Origin: Commensalibacter melissae
GTDB taxonomy: Bacteria > Pseudomonadota > Alphaproteobacteria > Acetobacterales > Acetobacteraceae
Assembly (NCBI RefSeq): GCF_003691365.1
Contig: NZ_CP033087.1
Coordinates: 1,006,501-1,070,500, forward strand
Direction of reading: 5' to 3'
Length of the DNA: 64,000 nt
In this document: positions 1-9,540 of the stretch, in pieces
Position numbering within the stretch: position 1 is the first letter of the stretch
Layout: each line of letters starts with the position of its first letter
Translations under genes and position numbers: made by a program
Notes under the pieces: generated by a model
The model's database searches: none
Told to the model about the DNA's origin: nothing
The model's input: only the letters and a program-made list of their open reading frames with translations

Positions 1-957
1 TTCGTCCAAAAGTAACAAAGGTTGAATTTTCTTATTTGTTTTAATTAATTCAAGCAGTTTTAATATAACACTAATTAAAATCGCTTTTTGCTGACCTGTA
101 CTCGCCATCTGCGCAGAAATATTACTTTTATTTTCAAAAAAGACAACATCCATCCGATGGCAACCTAAAGCAGTTGATCTATTCTCCGCATCTTGATCTC
201 GATTCATTTTCCATTTCTGTTTCAGATAGTCTTCCGTTACCAAGGCAGGATGTTTCATAAGATAATCGGCAATGGAACAATTTAATTTTAACAGGGTTTC
301 AGGAAAAGCTTTTTGTATAATATTTATTTGATTTAATTGCTGGATAAAATTAATTCTCGCTGCAGTTATAGCCACGGCATGTCTTGCCATTGATTCTTCA
401 ACCGCTTTCAGCCAATTATGATCCAACACATTTGCTGAAAGTAATTTATTTCTTTGAAAAAGTGATTTTTCATAAGCTGCCAATTCTTTGGCATAATATC
501 CCTCCAGACTAATTATAAGTTGATCAAGAAACCGTCTTCGACCAGATGGACCTTCTAAAAATAGTCGATCCATTTGAGGTGTTAACCAAACAGCCGCAAG
601 ATAGCGAGTAATTTCATTCTGATTTTGAATTATATTGCCGTTAATCCTGTATTGTCGTTTTGATGAAAAAGGAAAACAGCCCGTAGAAAGTGTAAAATTG
701 CTATCATATTGCTGATTTGAAAATTCACCTACTACCCCCCATCCCTGAGTCTGATTATTATTATTGGCCAAATCTTCAATTCTTGCTTTACGTAATCCTC
801 TACCAGGAACCAACAAGGACAACGATTCTAATAAATTTGTTTTACCACTTGCATTTGGACCGTAAGCCACGATTTTTTGGCTTGGAACAGTCCAAACAAG
901 TCGTTCAAAATTACGGAAATTTGTTAAAGTAAGACGTTCTAGCTTCGTCATACTCAT
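1..957 (-). CDS. recF: DNA replication and repair protein RecF (C-terminus cut by window edge)
   Basis: RecF is an SMC-like ATPase that binds gapped DNA and loads RecA in the RecFOR recombination-repair pathway. The frame is open from the ATG at 957 to the window edge, giving 319 codons. The N-terminus shows the family's LTNFRNF motif and a Walker A near residues 33-40 (GPNASGKT). The last visible residues, LLLLDE, are the start of Walker B, so the D-loop end of the gene lies outside the window. A second in-frame ATG at 951 is an alternative start; neither has a clear ribosome binding site. It follows dnaN by about 24 bases on the same strand, the usual dnaA-dnaN-recF order. It is absent from simple ORF lists only because it has no stop codon in this window. 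Confidence 0.95.
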   Translation of the reverse strand, partial: MSMTKLERLTLTNFRNFERLVWTVPSQKIVAYGPNASGKTNLLESLSLLVPGRGLRKARIEDLANNNNQTQGWGVVGEFSNQQYDSNFTLSTGCFPFSSKRQYRINGNIIQNQNEITRYLAAVWLTPQMDRLFLEGPSGRRRFLDQLIISLEGYYAKELAAYEKSLFQRNKLLSANVLDHNWLKAVEESMARHAVAITAARINFIQQLNQINIIQKAFPETLLKLNCSIADYLMKHPALVTEDYLKQKWKMNRDQDAENRSTALGCHRMDVVFFENKSNISAQMASTGQQKAILISVILKLLELIKTNKKIQPLLLLDE

Positions 958-981
958 TATATAAGCATCTAAATAAGAATA

Positions 982-2106
982 TTAAACCCGCATTGGCATT
1001 AATACATATAATGCAGAAGGATCATCAACATCACGAACAATTGTCGGGGCTGAATTGTCAGCAAGAATAAATTCTACCTGATTGTCAATCTGGTCGGTTA
1101 TGTCATTTAAATATCGTGCTTGAAATCCAATTTCCAACGGCGTGGATTCATATTGAACTTGTGAACCGTCAAGTTCTTCCTTTGCATTGCCTTGGTCAAC
1201 GCTGCTCGCAGATAAAACAAGGGAATTGTTATCCAAAGACAATTTGACTGGACGGGATCTTTCCATACTAATTGCAGCCACTCTTGCCACAGCTGTAGCA
1301 AAATCTTGTTTTCCAACCCGTAAAACCTTTGTATTGTTTTTGGGAATGACCCTTTCATATTCCGGAAATGTACCATCAATTAACTTGGACGTTAATGTGA
1401 CACTTCCAAAATTTAACTGAATACGAGTATCAGATAACATGATCTGGATATCTTCTTCCGCTTCTTCCAGCAATTTATATATTTCATATATAGTCTTGCG
1501 AGGTATTATTACACCAGGTATGTTTTCTGCACCTTCAGGCATTGTACATTCGACCTTGGCAAGACGATGACCATCAGTTGCGACAGCGCATAATTTATTT
1601 TCGTTTTCACTGTTTGTAATATGAAAATATATGCCGTTTAAATAGTAGCGCGTTTCTTCAGTTGAAATAGCAAATCTTGTCTGTTCAATAAGTTTTCTGA
1701 GCACCTCAGTTGAAATCTGAAAATTATGGGGAAAATCACCAGACGTCATGGAAGGAAATTCTTCTACATCTAGAACATTCAGGCTGGTTGCATACTTACC
1801 CGCCCTTAGCGATAATGGCATATCAATACTTGTATGGGTCAGTTCGATTATGGCACTGTCAGGCAGCTTGCGTACAATTTCATATAAAACCGAAGCCGGC
1901 GCGGTAACAGCGCCATTTTCCAATGATTCCGCTTGAATGGTTTCAATAATTGCGATTTCCATGTCTGTCGCAGTTAATGTCATTTGTCCATCCTGAACCT
2001 CAATTAAAACATTGGCAAGAATGGGAATAGTATTACGTTTTTCAGCCACACTTTGAATATGCGCCAGGGCCTTAAGTAATATTGTACGATCAACCTTTAG
2101 TTTCAT
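982..2106 (-). CDS. dnaN: DNA polymerase III beta subunit (sliding clamp)
   Basis: This is the ring-shaped processivity clamp that tethers DNA polymerase III and also recruits ligase, mismatch-repair proteins and Hda. The length of 374 residues is standard. The protein starts MKLKVDRTILLKAL and ends YVLMPMRV, the typical C-terminal strand of the clamp. Three repeats of the clamp fold are expected, and conserved stretches such as ATDGHRLA are visible in the middle domain. It lies 96 bases downstream of dnaA and just upstream of recF. The dnaA-dnaN gap is very AT-rich and may carry a separate promoter. Identification is firm. Confidence 0.98.
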   Translation of the reverse strand: MKLKVDRTILLKALAHIQSVAEKRNTIPILANVLIEVQDGQMTLTATDMEIAIIETIQAESLENGAVTAPASVLYEIVRKLPDSAIIELTHTSIDMPLSLRAGKYATSLNVLDVEEFPSMTSGDFPHNFQISTEVLRKLIEQTRFAISTEETRYYLNGIYFHITNSENENKLCAVATDGHRLAKVECTMPEGAENIPGVIIPRKTIYEIYKLLEEAEEDIQIMLSDTRIQLNFGSVTLTSKLIDGTFPEYERVIPKNNTKVLRVGKQDFATAVARVAAISMERSRPVKLSLDNNSLVLSASSVDQGNAKEELDGSQVQYESTPLEIGFQARYLNDITDQIDNQVEFILADNSAPTIVRDVDDPSALYVLMPMRV

Positions 2107-2202
2107 TAACTAAAACCTATTCAAGATATATATAAACAATATAAAATGCTATAAATTATAATGTTTAGCAGTATTCTAAAATAAATACCACAGGAAAATG
2201 TC

Positions 2203-3744
2203 TTAAGTTTCCAACATTCTGCGAAGTAACTCCACATCTTCAGCAAATGCAGAATCTTTTTCCATCAATTCAGCCACTCTACTAATGGCATGCATCACGG
2301 TAGTATGATCCCTGTTCCCGAATTTTCTGCCAATTTCAGGTAATGACCTGCTTGTTAATTGTTTCGCCAAATACATTGCGATCTGTCTTGGTCGTGCAAC
2401 CGCACGGGCTCGTCGGGCAGATGTCATGTCCGTTTGACGAATATTGCAGTGTTCAGCAACCTTTCTTTGAATCTCCTCAATTGTAACACGTCGTTCATGG
2501 GATTTTAAGATATCATGAAGAACTTCTTGGGTTGCTTCCAGTGTTATGGGACGTCCGAAAAGATTTGCATGTGCGATTAAACGGTTTAGAGCCCCTTCGA
2601 GCTCTCTTACATTTGTAGTAATTTTATGAGCCAGAAATTCCATTACTTTTGGTGAGATAACTACCTTGGCGGATGCCGCCTTAGCTTCTAAAATGGAAAT
2701 TCTTAATTCATAAGTTGTAGCATGAATATCAGCAACCATTCCGCACCCTAATCGTGTACGCAAACGATCTTCCAGCCCCGATAAATCAGAAGGTGATTTA
2801 TCGGCAGATACGATGATTTGGCGACCCGCATCAATCAAGGCATTGAATGTATGGAAAAATTCCTCTTGTGTATTGTCTTTGCCAATTAAAAACTGTAAAT
2901 CATCAATCATCAAAACATCAACCGATCGCAATTCTTCCTTAAATTCTATTGTGGATTGAGAACGAATAGAGGCAATAAAACGGTACATAAATTTTTCAGC
3001 TGACATATAGGAAATTGAAATATTTCCTGCCTTTGCCAATTCAAATCCGATTGCATGCATCAAATGGGTCTTACCCAATCCTACCCCACCATATAGAAAT
3101 AATGGATTAAACCCTGTGCTTGAAGGGCATTCAGCCACTCTTCTTGAACACGCATAAGCAAATTCATTTGGTTTACCGACTATAAAATTTTCGAAGGTAA
3201 ATCGAGGATCCAACTGTAAATGTAAAGGAAGCTTATCTTCTTCTTTTGTCTTATCTCCCAAATTGGTATCATTATTAATAACATTTATAGAATGGGTTTC
3301 CTTAACATGATTAAGTTTAGTATCTGATTTTTGTTGGTTTGAAAATTCTGTTTTAATATTATCTATGCCAGAATATTTTTCCGCATCGGAACTATTTTTA
3401 TGAGATAAAATTTGATCATTTTCAATTTTTGAAGCCAGTTTTAACTCTACTCGACGAATTTGAGGTAGTTCAGCATGCCATAACTGACTTAACTTATTGT
3501 TGTATTGAGCTCTAACCCAATCTCTTAGAAAACGAGTGGGTAGATATAAGGTCAGTTCATCTTCATCAATTGCGCCAAGCGTTATTTGCTTCAACCATGT
3601 ACGATATTCCACCTCACCAACTTCAACCTGCAGACGGCTACAAATACGCCCCCAATGTATTTCCAATATTGATTTAAGCGTATTGGGGTCTGCATCCTGA
3701 AGCGATAATTTAAATTCTTGAGATTCGTTTGTTGGTTCGGACAT
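2203..3744 (-). CDS. dnaA: Chromosomal replication initiator DnaA
   Basis: DnaA binds DnaA boxes at oriC, opens the duplex and helps load DnaB helicase. All four domains are recognisable in 513 residues: an N-terminal interaction domain (about 20-105), a low-complexity Asn/Lys/Asp-rich linker (about 110-175), the AAA+ domain with Walker A at 219-226 (GGVGLGKT) and Walker B near 277-282 (VLMIDD), and a C-terminal helix-turn-helix domain with the signature around RARAVARPRQIAMYLAK and the GNRDHTTVMHA box-contacting segment. rpsT lies directly upstream on the same strand, a common alphaproteobacterial arrangement. The upstream gap (3745-3976) holds the rpsT terminator and no obvious DnaA box, so autoregulation through such a box is not evident. 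Confidence 0.98.
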   Translation of the reverse strand: MSEPTNESQEFKLSLQDADPNTLKSILEIHWGRICSRLQVEVGEVEYRTWLKQITLGAIDEDELTLYLPTRFLRDWVRAQYNNKLSQLWHAELPQIRRVELKLASKIENDQILSHKNSSDAEKYSGIDNIKTEFSNQQKSDTKLNHVKETHSINVINNDTNLGDKTKEEDKLPLHLQLDPRFTFENFIVGKPNEFAYACSRRVAECPSSTGFNPLFLYGGVGLGKTHLMHAIGFELAKAGNISISYMSAEKFMYRFIASIRSQSTIEFKEELRSVDVLMIDDLQFLIGKDNTQEEFFHTFNALIDAGRQIIVSADKSPSDLSGLEDRLRTRLGCGMVADIHATTYELRISILEAKAASAKVVISPKVMEFLAHKITTNVRELEGALNRLIAHANLFGRPITLEATQEVLHDILKSHERRVTIEEIQRKVAEHCNIRQTDMTSARRARAVARPRQIAMYLAKQLTSRSLPEIGRKFGNRDHTTVMHAISRVAELMEKDSAFAEDVELLRRMLET

Positions 3745-3878
3745 ACGTGAAGAAAACTTATTGAATATGAAAAGTAAGCGGATGTTTTATAAAGGTTTCT
3801 TTAAAATACACCTCTTTTACACTTTTATAAAGTACCAAAATTTTCCTGATTATAATTTATTATTTCAACATTTAAAGT

Positions 3879-3912
3879 AAAAAAAACCCGATGAATGATA
3901 TTCATTCGTCGG
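3879..3912 (-). terminator. Rho-independent terminator of rpsT
   Basis: Read on the minus strand, an 11-bp stem (CCGACGAATGA / TCATTCATCGG, one G-U pair) with a 3-base loop is followed by an uninterrupted run of U residues. It begins about 65 bases after the rpsT stop codon and before dnaA, so it should separate rpsT transcription from dnaA. It is the clearest intrinsic terminator in the window. Confidence 0.85.
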
Positions 3913-3976
3913 TTTTCTTTTATAAAGCGAGTTTACAGCAAAATGTGTAATTTGCTGTATATATTTAAGCCAATAA

Positions 3977-4246
3977 TTAAGCTGTTTTTAAATTCTTTAT
4001 CTTTCCTGCCAAGCGAGAAATTTTACGAGCAACAGTATTTTTGTGCATAATACCTTTTGTGCATGCTCTTTGCAATTCTGGCTGTGCATGACGAAGTGCT
4101 TCAACAGCGCCTTCTTTGTTCCCTGCCAAAAGAGCTTCTTCAACTTTTTTTACAAAAGTACGAACCCGCGACTTGCGAGCCTTATTACGTTCAGTGCGTT
4201 TTAAAGTTTGACGTATACGCTTACGCGCAGATGCGATATTCGCCAT
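3977..4246 (-). CDS. rpsT: 30S ribosomal protein S20
   Basis: S20 binds the 5' domain of 16S rRNA during small-subunit assembly. The 89-residue product is of normal length, strongly basic and helical, and starts [13 protein letters not shown] like other S20 proteins. The C-terminal region [16 protein letters not shown] matches the conserved end of the family. It has its own promoter region upstream (4247-4353) and a strong terminator downstream, so it is probably a single-gene transcript. It lies between mutM and dnaA on the same strand. Confidence 0.97.
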   Translation of the reverse strand: MANIASARKRIRQTLKRTERNKARKSRVRTFVKKVEEALLAGNKEGAVEALRHAQPELQRACTKGIMHKNTVARKISRLAGKIKNLKTA

Positions 4247-4299
4247 GGATTTCCTGTTTGTCTATTTTCGTTTAAATGGATTAATACTACACATTAATG

Positions 4300-4332
4300 C
4301 ATGTTATTAATAGCTTACTGTTCATACGTCAA
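4300..4332 (-). promoter_or_regulatory. Candidate rpsT promoter (-35 TTGACG)
   Basis: On the minus strand a TTGACG hexamer (4327-4332) is followed about 17 bases later by an AT-rich TAATAA-like -10 region, some 60 bases before the rpsT start codon. The -35 is a good match to the housekeeping sigma consensus; the -10 is only partial, as is common in alphaproteobacteria. This is a pattern match only; no transcript start is known. Confidence 0.35.
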
Positions 4333-4353
4333 GCGAATTATTCAATGATTTTT

Positions 4354-5217
4354 TCATTTTTGGCAAATTTCGCAATAAAAACTTGAACGCCCTGCCTGAA
4401 CCGCTCTTTTTATAACTGTTTTTCTTCCCTTTTGTAAACAGTAATTACACAATTCGCCTTCTTTTCCATAAACATTCCATTGCATTTGGAAATAACCTTT
4501 TTCACCATTTGAATGAACATAATCACGCATACTAGATCCTCCTGCCTCGATCGCTTTAAGCAAAATGGATTGAATGGACTGAATCAATAACAGAATTTCT
4601 TGTCTTTTTAATTCACACGCACTTTGAAAAGGTGAAATTCCAGCAAGAAATAAAGATTCACAAACATAGATATTACCTAACCCAGCAATAACACGTTGAT
4701 CAAGCATTGTATTTTTAATAGATTGTTTTTTAGGTTTAAATTTTTCATGAAGATAATCACATAATATCGCCTGGTGAGAGGAAACATTAATCCCTGTATC
4801 GGGCAAAGGTTCTGGTCCCATCATTTTTAAAAGATTATGTGTCGTATTTGTTGGAAACAAATCTATTATTCCAAAACGCCTTGGATCTATAAACTGAAGA
4901 CATTCACCTTCATAGGTTAATATTGTTAGATGTTCGTGTTTTTGTTTTTCATAACCTGATCCAGAAGGTTGCACGATAATTTTTCCAGACATTCCCAAGT
5001 GAAATAAAACAGTCAATCCGTTGCTTAATTCCATTAAAATATATTTGCCACGTCTATTAAATTTTACAATTCTGGTATTTGCCAAGCATGTTTCTAATGT
5101 TATAGGTATAGATTGACGTAGATTAATTCGATGGCGTTGAACGCTTTGGATTGTATGATTTATCAATTTTTTTTCCAATCCACGTCTAATTATTTCTACT
5201 TCGGGCAATTCTGGCAT
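4354..5217 (-). CDS. mutM: Formamidopyrimidine-DNA glycosylase (MutM/Fpg)
   Basis: This base-excision repair enzyme removes 8-oxoguanine and ring-opened purines and cleaves the abasic site. The start PELPEVE after the initiator Met supplies the catalytic Pro2 and Glu3. The C-terminus carries the DNA-binding zinc finger with Cys257, Cys260, Cys282 and Cys285. At 287 residues it is of normal length, and the N-G-Y-F-Q region before the finger is intact. It is transcribed away from ubiE, and the two start codons are separated by only 23 bases, so at least one promoter must lie inside the other gene. Confidence 0.96.
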   Translation of the reverse strand: MPELPEVEIIRRGLEKKLINHTIQSVQRHRINLRQSIPITLETCLANTRIVKFNRRGKYILMELSNGLTVLFHLGMSGKIIVQPSGSGYEKQKHEHLTILTYEGECLQFIDPRRFGIIDLFPTNTTHNLLKMMGPEPLPDTGINVSSHQAILCDYLHEKFKPKKQSIKNTMLDQRVIAGLGNIYVCESLFLAGISPFQSACELKRQEILLLIQSIQSILLKAIEAGGSSMRDYVHSNGEKGYFQMQWNVYGKEGELCNYCLQKGRKTVIKRAVQAGRSSFYCEICQK

Positions 5218-5240
5218 AAGTTTTTCTGAAAATTAATCGT

Positions 5241-6011
5241 ATGAAAAATAATAATGATACCGCTTTTCAATCCAACGAACATATTACCGATTTTGGATTT
5301 CGACAAGTTAATGATAAAGAAAAACCTTCAATGGTAAAGGCTGTTTTTGATAGTGTCGCACAAAAATATGATATAATGAATGATTTAATGTCATTGGGCA
5401 TTCATCGGGTTTGGAAACAGATATTTATTCAAGAGCTACATCCCACTCCCAATTTAACATTACTTGATTTGGCTGGAGGTACAGGAGACATAAGTTTTGG
5501 TTGGTTAAATCGTGGAGGTGGCACGGTTTTTTTAACAGATGTTAATTACAGTATGCTTCATGTAGGTCAGGAACGTGCACTTGACCGTGGATATGTGGAC
5601 AATATCCATCTTTTTTGTGTTGATGGGGAGAAAATTTGTTTGCCTGATCGATCTGTTGATCGTGTAACTATTTCATTTGGCTTGAGAAATTGTACACACA
5701 AGAATCAAGTTCTAGAAGAGGCAAGACGGGTATTAAAACCGGGGGGGAGATTTTTATGTCTTGAATTTTCTAAATTGATTATTCCCTTTTTACGCCCTCT
5801 ATATGATGCATGGTCTTTTCAGGCATTGCCACGTATAGGTCAAATTATTGCCAAGGATCGTAACAGCTACCAATATCTGGCAGAAAGCATTCGTACTTTT
5901 CCAGATCAGGAAACACTTAAATCTCTGATGGAACAGGCTGGATTGGAACGTGTTACTTATCAAAACCTTTCCGGTGGAATAGCAGCAATCCATTCAGGTT
6001 GGCGCATATAA
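5241..6011 (+). CDS. ubiE: Ubiquinone biosynthesis C-methyltransferase UbiE
   Basis: UbiE is a SAM-dependent C-methyltransferase that methylates the 2-polyprenyl-1,4-benzoquinol intermediate of ubiquinone synthesis. Motif I is seen near residues 75-83 (LDLAGGTGD), followed by the UbiE/COQ5 signature regions, including ISFGLRN and RVLKPGGRF. The protein ends in GWRI, as UbiE proteins do. It starts a rightward group, ubiE-coaBC-dut. The ubiB kinase-like gene that often lies between ubiE and coaBC in alphaproteobacteria is not here. A run of seven G residues (5741-5747) encodes part of the Pro-Gly-Gly motif. Confidence 0.95.
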   Translation: MKNNNDTAFQSNEHITDFGFRQVNDKEKPSMVKAVFDSVAQKYDIMNDLMSLGIHRVWKQIFIQELHPTPNLTLLDLAGGTGDISFGWLNRGGGTVFLTDVNYSMLHVGQERALDRGYVDNIHLFCVDGEKICLPDRSVDRVTISFGLRNCTHKNQVLEEARRVLKPGGRFLCLEFSKLIIPFLRPLYDAWSFQALPRIGQIIAKDRNSYQYLAESIRTFPDQETLKSLMEQAGLERVTYQNLSGGIAAIHSGWRI

Positions 6012-6036
6012 TTAGTTACAATTTGAAAAAAATTCC

Positions 6037-7254
6037 ATGGTACCCAAAAACATTTTACTAATCATTTCTGGCGGAATAGCAGCCTATAAAGCTTTAGAAC
6101 TCATAAGTCTATTTCGCAAAAATCATCATAATGTAAAATGTGTTTTGACGCAATCAGGGGCTGAATTCATCACTCCCCTATCTTTGCAAACCTTAAGTGG
6201 CAATGAAGTTTATCAAGATTTATTTTCATTGACCCAAAATCATAATATTGAACATATTTCATTAACCAGAGAAGCGGATATCATAATTATCTATCCCGCC
6301 TCTGCCAATTTGATTGCAAAAATTGCCTTGGGTATTGCCGATAATCTTGCCAGCACTATTATTTTAGCCGCTCCACCAACTATGCCTGTTCTTATTGCTC
6401 CGGCAATGAATGTTCATATGTGGGAAAATCCTATTACACAAAATCATATACAAACACTTAAAGAAAGAAATATGGTCATTGCAGGACCCTCAAAAGGAAG
6501 GATGGCCTGTGGAGAGTATGGTTATGGACGCCTTATCTCTCCAGATAAATTTACAGATCATATTCGTAATATCTTGGCGCCTGATCGCCCCTTGGAAGGC
6601 AAGAAAGCACTTGTCACAGCTGGTCCAACTTTCGAACCGATTGACCCTATCCGTTTTATAGGTAATTATTCATCAGGCAGACAAGGTTATGCCATTGCAG
6701 AAAGCTTACGGGATGCTGGTGCAGAGGTTACCCTGATTTCAGGACCCGTATCACTATCACCACCTGACAATATAAACACCGTAAAAGTTAGGACAGCTAA
6801 TGAAATGCTAGATGCATGTCTTGCACATTTACCTGTAGATATGGCTGTTATGACTGCTGCAGTTTCTGATTGGCGAGTCAGGAATATTGCCAAACATAAA
6901 ATCAAAAAGACAGCGGATATTCTCTCACCAATTCTGGAAATGGAAATCAATCCTGATATTCTTGCAAAAGTTGCTCAACTTAAAAATAATCGTCCAAAAC
7001 TTGTTATCGGATTCGCAGCGGAGACTGAAAACCATTTAAAAAATGCCGTTGATAAAAGAATACGTAAAGGTTGCGATTGGATAGTTGTTAACGATGTTCA
7101 ATCTTCAACAAATATCATGGGGGGCTCAGAAAATGAGGTGACAATTCTGTCATCCTCTGGTAAGCAGCATTTTGAGAGAGCCAGTAAAGAAAAGATTGGA
7201 TATCTTTTGACGCAGGAAATCATTACATTTTTCAAATCAGAAAATAGGGGGTAA
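6037..7254 (+). CDS. coaBC: Bifunctional phosphopantothenoylcysteine decarboxylase / phosphopantothenate-cysteine ligase
   Basis: CoaBC catalyses two consecutive steps of coenzyme A synthesis. The N-terminal CoaC domain (about 1-185) is a flavoprotein of the HFCD family, with SGGIAAYKA near residue 11, a candidate catalytic His73 and the active-site Cys158 in [10 protein letters not shown]. The C-terminal CoaB domain (from about 187) starts with [18 protein letters not shown], the nucleotide-binding Rossmann-like region, and carries a conserved HKIKK lysine segment. The length of 405 matches the family. It follows ubiE by 25 bases and precedes dut by 5, so the three genes are probably co-transcribed. 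Confidence 0.96.
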   Translation: MVPKNILLIISGGIAAYKALELISLFRKNHHNVKCVLTQSGAEFITPLSLQTLSGNEVYQDLFSLTQNHNIEHISLTREADIIIIYPASANLIAKIALGIADNLASTIILAAPPTMPVLIAPAMNVHMWENPITQNHIQTLKERNMVIAGPSKGRMACGEYGYGRLISPDKFTDHIRNILAPDRPLEGKKALVTAGPTFEPIDPIRFIGNYSSGRQGYAIAESLRDAGAEVTLISGPVSLSPPDNINTVKVRTANEMLDACLAHLPVDMAVMTAAVSDWRVRNIAKHKIKKTADILSPILEMEINPDILAKVAQLKNNRPKLVIGFAAETENHLKNAVDKRIRKGCDWIVVNDVQSSTNIMGGSENEVTILSSSGKQHFERASKEKIGYLLTQEIITFFKSENRG

Positions 7255-7259
7255 TTAAC

Positions 7260-7718
7260 ATGTCCTTGGCACCCTTTCCTAGAATTCGAGTAAAAAGGCT
7301 GGCACATTCCATGGAACTGCCACTCCCTTCTTATGCAACCATTGGTGCGGCAGGAATGGACTTACTGGCTGCCGTTAATGAACCGATTACAATCTTATCG
7401 CAAGAAATAGCGCTTATTCCTACAGGGTTACAGATAGCTTTACCTCATAATTATGAGTTGCAAATCCGTCCCAGATCAGGATTGGCCCTGAAACATGGAA
7501 TATTACTTCCCAATTCTCCCGGTACGATTGATGAAGATTATCGTGGTGAAGTTAAAGTGATTTTATTGAACACTGGGAAAGAATCCTTTGTCGTCGAACG
7601 TGGTATGCGCATTGCGCAAGCTATTATAGCCCCAGTTATTCGGGCAGTTTGGGAAGAAACAGATATTCTTGAAGAAACGGAACGATCGTGTGGAGGTTTT
7701 GGAAGTACGGGTGTCTGA
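7260..7718 (+). CDS. dut: Deoxyuridine 5'-triphosphate nucleotidohydrolase (dUTPase)
   Basis: dUTPase hydrolyses dUTP to dUMP and pyrophosphate, keeping uracil out of DNA and supplying dUMP for dTMP synthesis. The five trimeric dUTPase motifs are visible: AGMDLLA (31-37), RPRSGLA (70-76), [11 protein letters not shown] (88-98, catalytic Asp91), a motif 4 region around [10 protein letters not shown], and the C-terminal glycine-rich GGFGSTG (about 145-151) that closes over the substrate. The length of 152 is typical. It is the last gene of the ubiE-coaBC-dut group; the 87-base gap before the next gene shows no strong terminator. Confidence 0.97.
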   Translation: MSLAPFPRIRVKRLAHSMELPLPSYATIGAAGMDLLAAVNEPITILSQEIALIPTGLQIALPHNYELQIRPRSGLALKHGILLPNSPGTIDEDYRGEVKVILLNTGKESFVVERGMRIAQAIIAPVIRAVWEETDILEETERSCGGFGSTGV

Positions 7719-7805
7719 TCATTTTTTATAAAATATGATCGAGTTTAGTGAATAATTATCGTTCAATCTAACAATAAAATACAATTAAGAGGACTAGGCG
7801 GGCAA

Positions 7806-9530
7806 ATGAAAAAACAGAATATTCCCGCCAGCGTAACTGTTCAATCGAAACCAAATATTTTTGATGCAATCACCATTATATGTGTGATTGCACTAGGGGT
7901 ATCGATTGCAACAGCTACACGGCACGTTATACAACCCTTGAATATGCCAAATGCGCAACTTATACACCTGGATCCCATCTATTTGCCAGGATATGCCATG
8001 CGTACAACTTTACGCATGTTTGCCGCTCTTTTCGCTTCTTTACTTTTTACCTTTGGATACGCAGTCTTGGCAGCCAAAAGTCGTAAGGCGGAAATGCTGC
8101 TAATTCCTGTTCTCGATATATTGCAATCTGTGCCCATTTTAGGGTTTTTAACCTTTACAGTTGTCTTTTTTATGGGATTATTTCCCGGCAAAATTCTTGG
8201 TGCCGAACTGGCTGCAATATTTACGATTTTTACCAGTCAGGCATGGAATATGGCATTTAGTTTGTATCAATCCCTCAAAACGATACCTCCTGATATGGAA
8301 GAAGCCGCACGTTGTTTTGGTTTAACTGGATGGCAACGTTTTTGGAAACTGGAAGTTCCATTCGCTATTCCAGGATTGATCTGGAATATGATGATGTCCA
8401 TGTCCGGTGGCTGGTTCATGATTGTCTATTCAGAAACAATCACTGTTGGAAATACAAACATTGTTTTGCCTGGAATAGGATCGTATGTAGGTATGGCAAT
8501 TGAACAAAGAAATCTGGCCGCAATTTTTTATGCAATTGGAGCAATGTTGTTTGTTATTTTGGCATATGACCAATTACTATTCCGTCCCTTGGTTGCATGG
8601 TCATCAAAATTTAGATTTGAAACTACACAAAGCGAAACAGACACTGCTCCTTGGTTTTTACGTCTTATACATAAAACCTATTTTATTCGGTGGGTAATGA
8701 CCTTTATTGGTAAATTAATGCATAAGATTGCCAACCTGCCTCTTGGCAGGAAAAATAATTTTTTCAATGAAAAATTCATTGCAACAAAAACATCAGATGT
8801 CATTTATATTTCTGTATTATGTTTTCTGGGCATAATCGCTGGTTTTTACATTTATCACACTGTCCATAACCAATTGACCATTCATGAAATTTTATATGTT
8901 ATCTGGCTGGGATTTTTAACACTTTTAAGAGTTATAAGCATGATAATTCTGGCAAGTATCATTTGGGTACCTGCAGGAATATGGTTGGGATTACGTCCCA
9001 AATGGGCAAAAAGAACACAGGTTATCGCGCAATTCATGGCTGCCTTTCCAGCCAATCTGTTTTTTCCGTTTTTTGTTGTTGGAATTGTTCATTTTCACTT
9101 AAGTAGTAATATTTGGTTGACGCCATTGATGATATTGGGAACACAATGGTACATTTTATTTAATGTTGTTGGTGGTGCCTCAAATTTTCCCGGTGATTTG
9201 AGAGAGGTGGTAAACAATTTACAAATCCATGGAAAACTATGGTGGTTTAAGGTTATGTTGCCTGCCATTTTTCCCTATTATGTTACAGGAGCACTCACTG
9301 CATGTGGAGGAGCTTGGAATGCTTCCATCGCTGCAGAATTAGCAAGTTGGGGCAATACAACCTTGATTGCTGAAGGTTTGGGATCATATATCGCACTTGC
9401 AACAGAAATGGGCAATACATTTAAGGTCGGACTTGGCATGGTTATAATGTCGGCCTTTGTCATTCTTTTCAATCGGATTGTCTGGCATCCTTTATATAGT
9501 TTTGCGCAACGACGCTTGTCCTTTATCTAA
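7806..9530 (+). CDS. ABC transporter permease with two fused BPD-type permease domains
   Basis: This is an inner-membrane importer subunit of the nitrate/sulfonate/bicarbonate-like class. The 574 residues hold two binding-protein-dependent permease domains in tandem, about 60-285 and 330-574. Each has roughly five or six membrane segments and an EAA-like loop; the first contains PPDMEEAARCFGLTGWQRFWKLEVP. A single polypeptide therefore supplies both halves of the membrane pore. The ATPase gene follows after 10 bases. No periplasmic binding protein is encoded nearby, so the substrate cannot be inferred. The AAGAGGACTAGGCGG region before the ATG is a plausible ribosome binding site. Confidence 0.88.
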   Translation: MKKQNIPASVTVQSKPNIFDAITIICVIALGVSIATATRHVIQPLNMPNAQLIHLDPIYLPGYAMRTTLRMFAALFASLLFTFGYAVLAAKSRKAEMLLIPVLDILQSVPILGFLTFTVVFFMGLFPGKILGAELAAIFTIFTSQAWNMAFSLYQSLKTIPPDMEEAARCFGLTGWQRFWKLEVPFAIPGLIWNMMMSMSGGWFMIVYSETITVGNTNIVLPGIGSYVGMAIEQRNLAAIFYAIGAMLFVILAYDQLLFRPLVAWSSKFRFETTQSETDTAPWFLRLIHKTYFIRWVMTFIGKLMHKIANLPLGRKNNFFNEKFIATKTSDVIYISVLCFLGIIAGFYIYHTVHNQLTIHEILYVIWLGFLTLLRVISMIILASIIWVPAGIWLGLRPKWAKRTQVIAQFMAAFPANLFFPFFVVGIVHFHLSSNIWLTPLMILGTQWYILFNVVGGASNFPGDLREVVNNLQIHGKLWWFKVMLPAIFPYYVTGALTACGGAWNASIAAELASWGNTTLIAEGLGSYIALATEMGNTFKVGLGMVIMSAFVILFNRIVWHPLYSFAQRRLSFI

Positions 9531-9540
9531 GGAAAAAACC

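Noticed and set aside
4042-4050. TTATGCACA (DnaA-box-like) inside rpsT
   Set aside because: A single box within a coding region with no partner boxes nearby; expected by chance in AT-rich DNA.
7719-7750. Imperfect palindrome (GATCAT...ATGATC) after dut as a terminator
   Set aside because: The stem is short and AT-rich and no U tract follows it.
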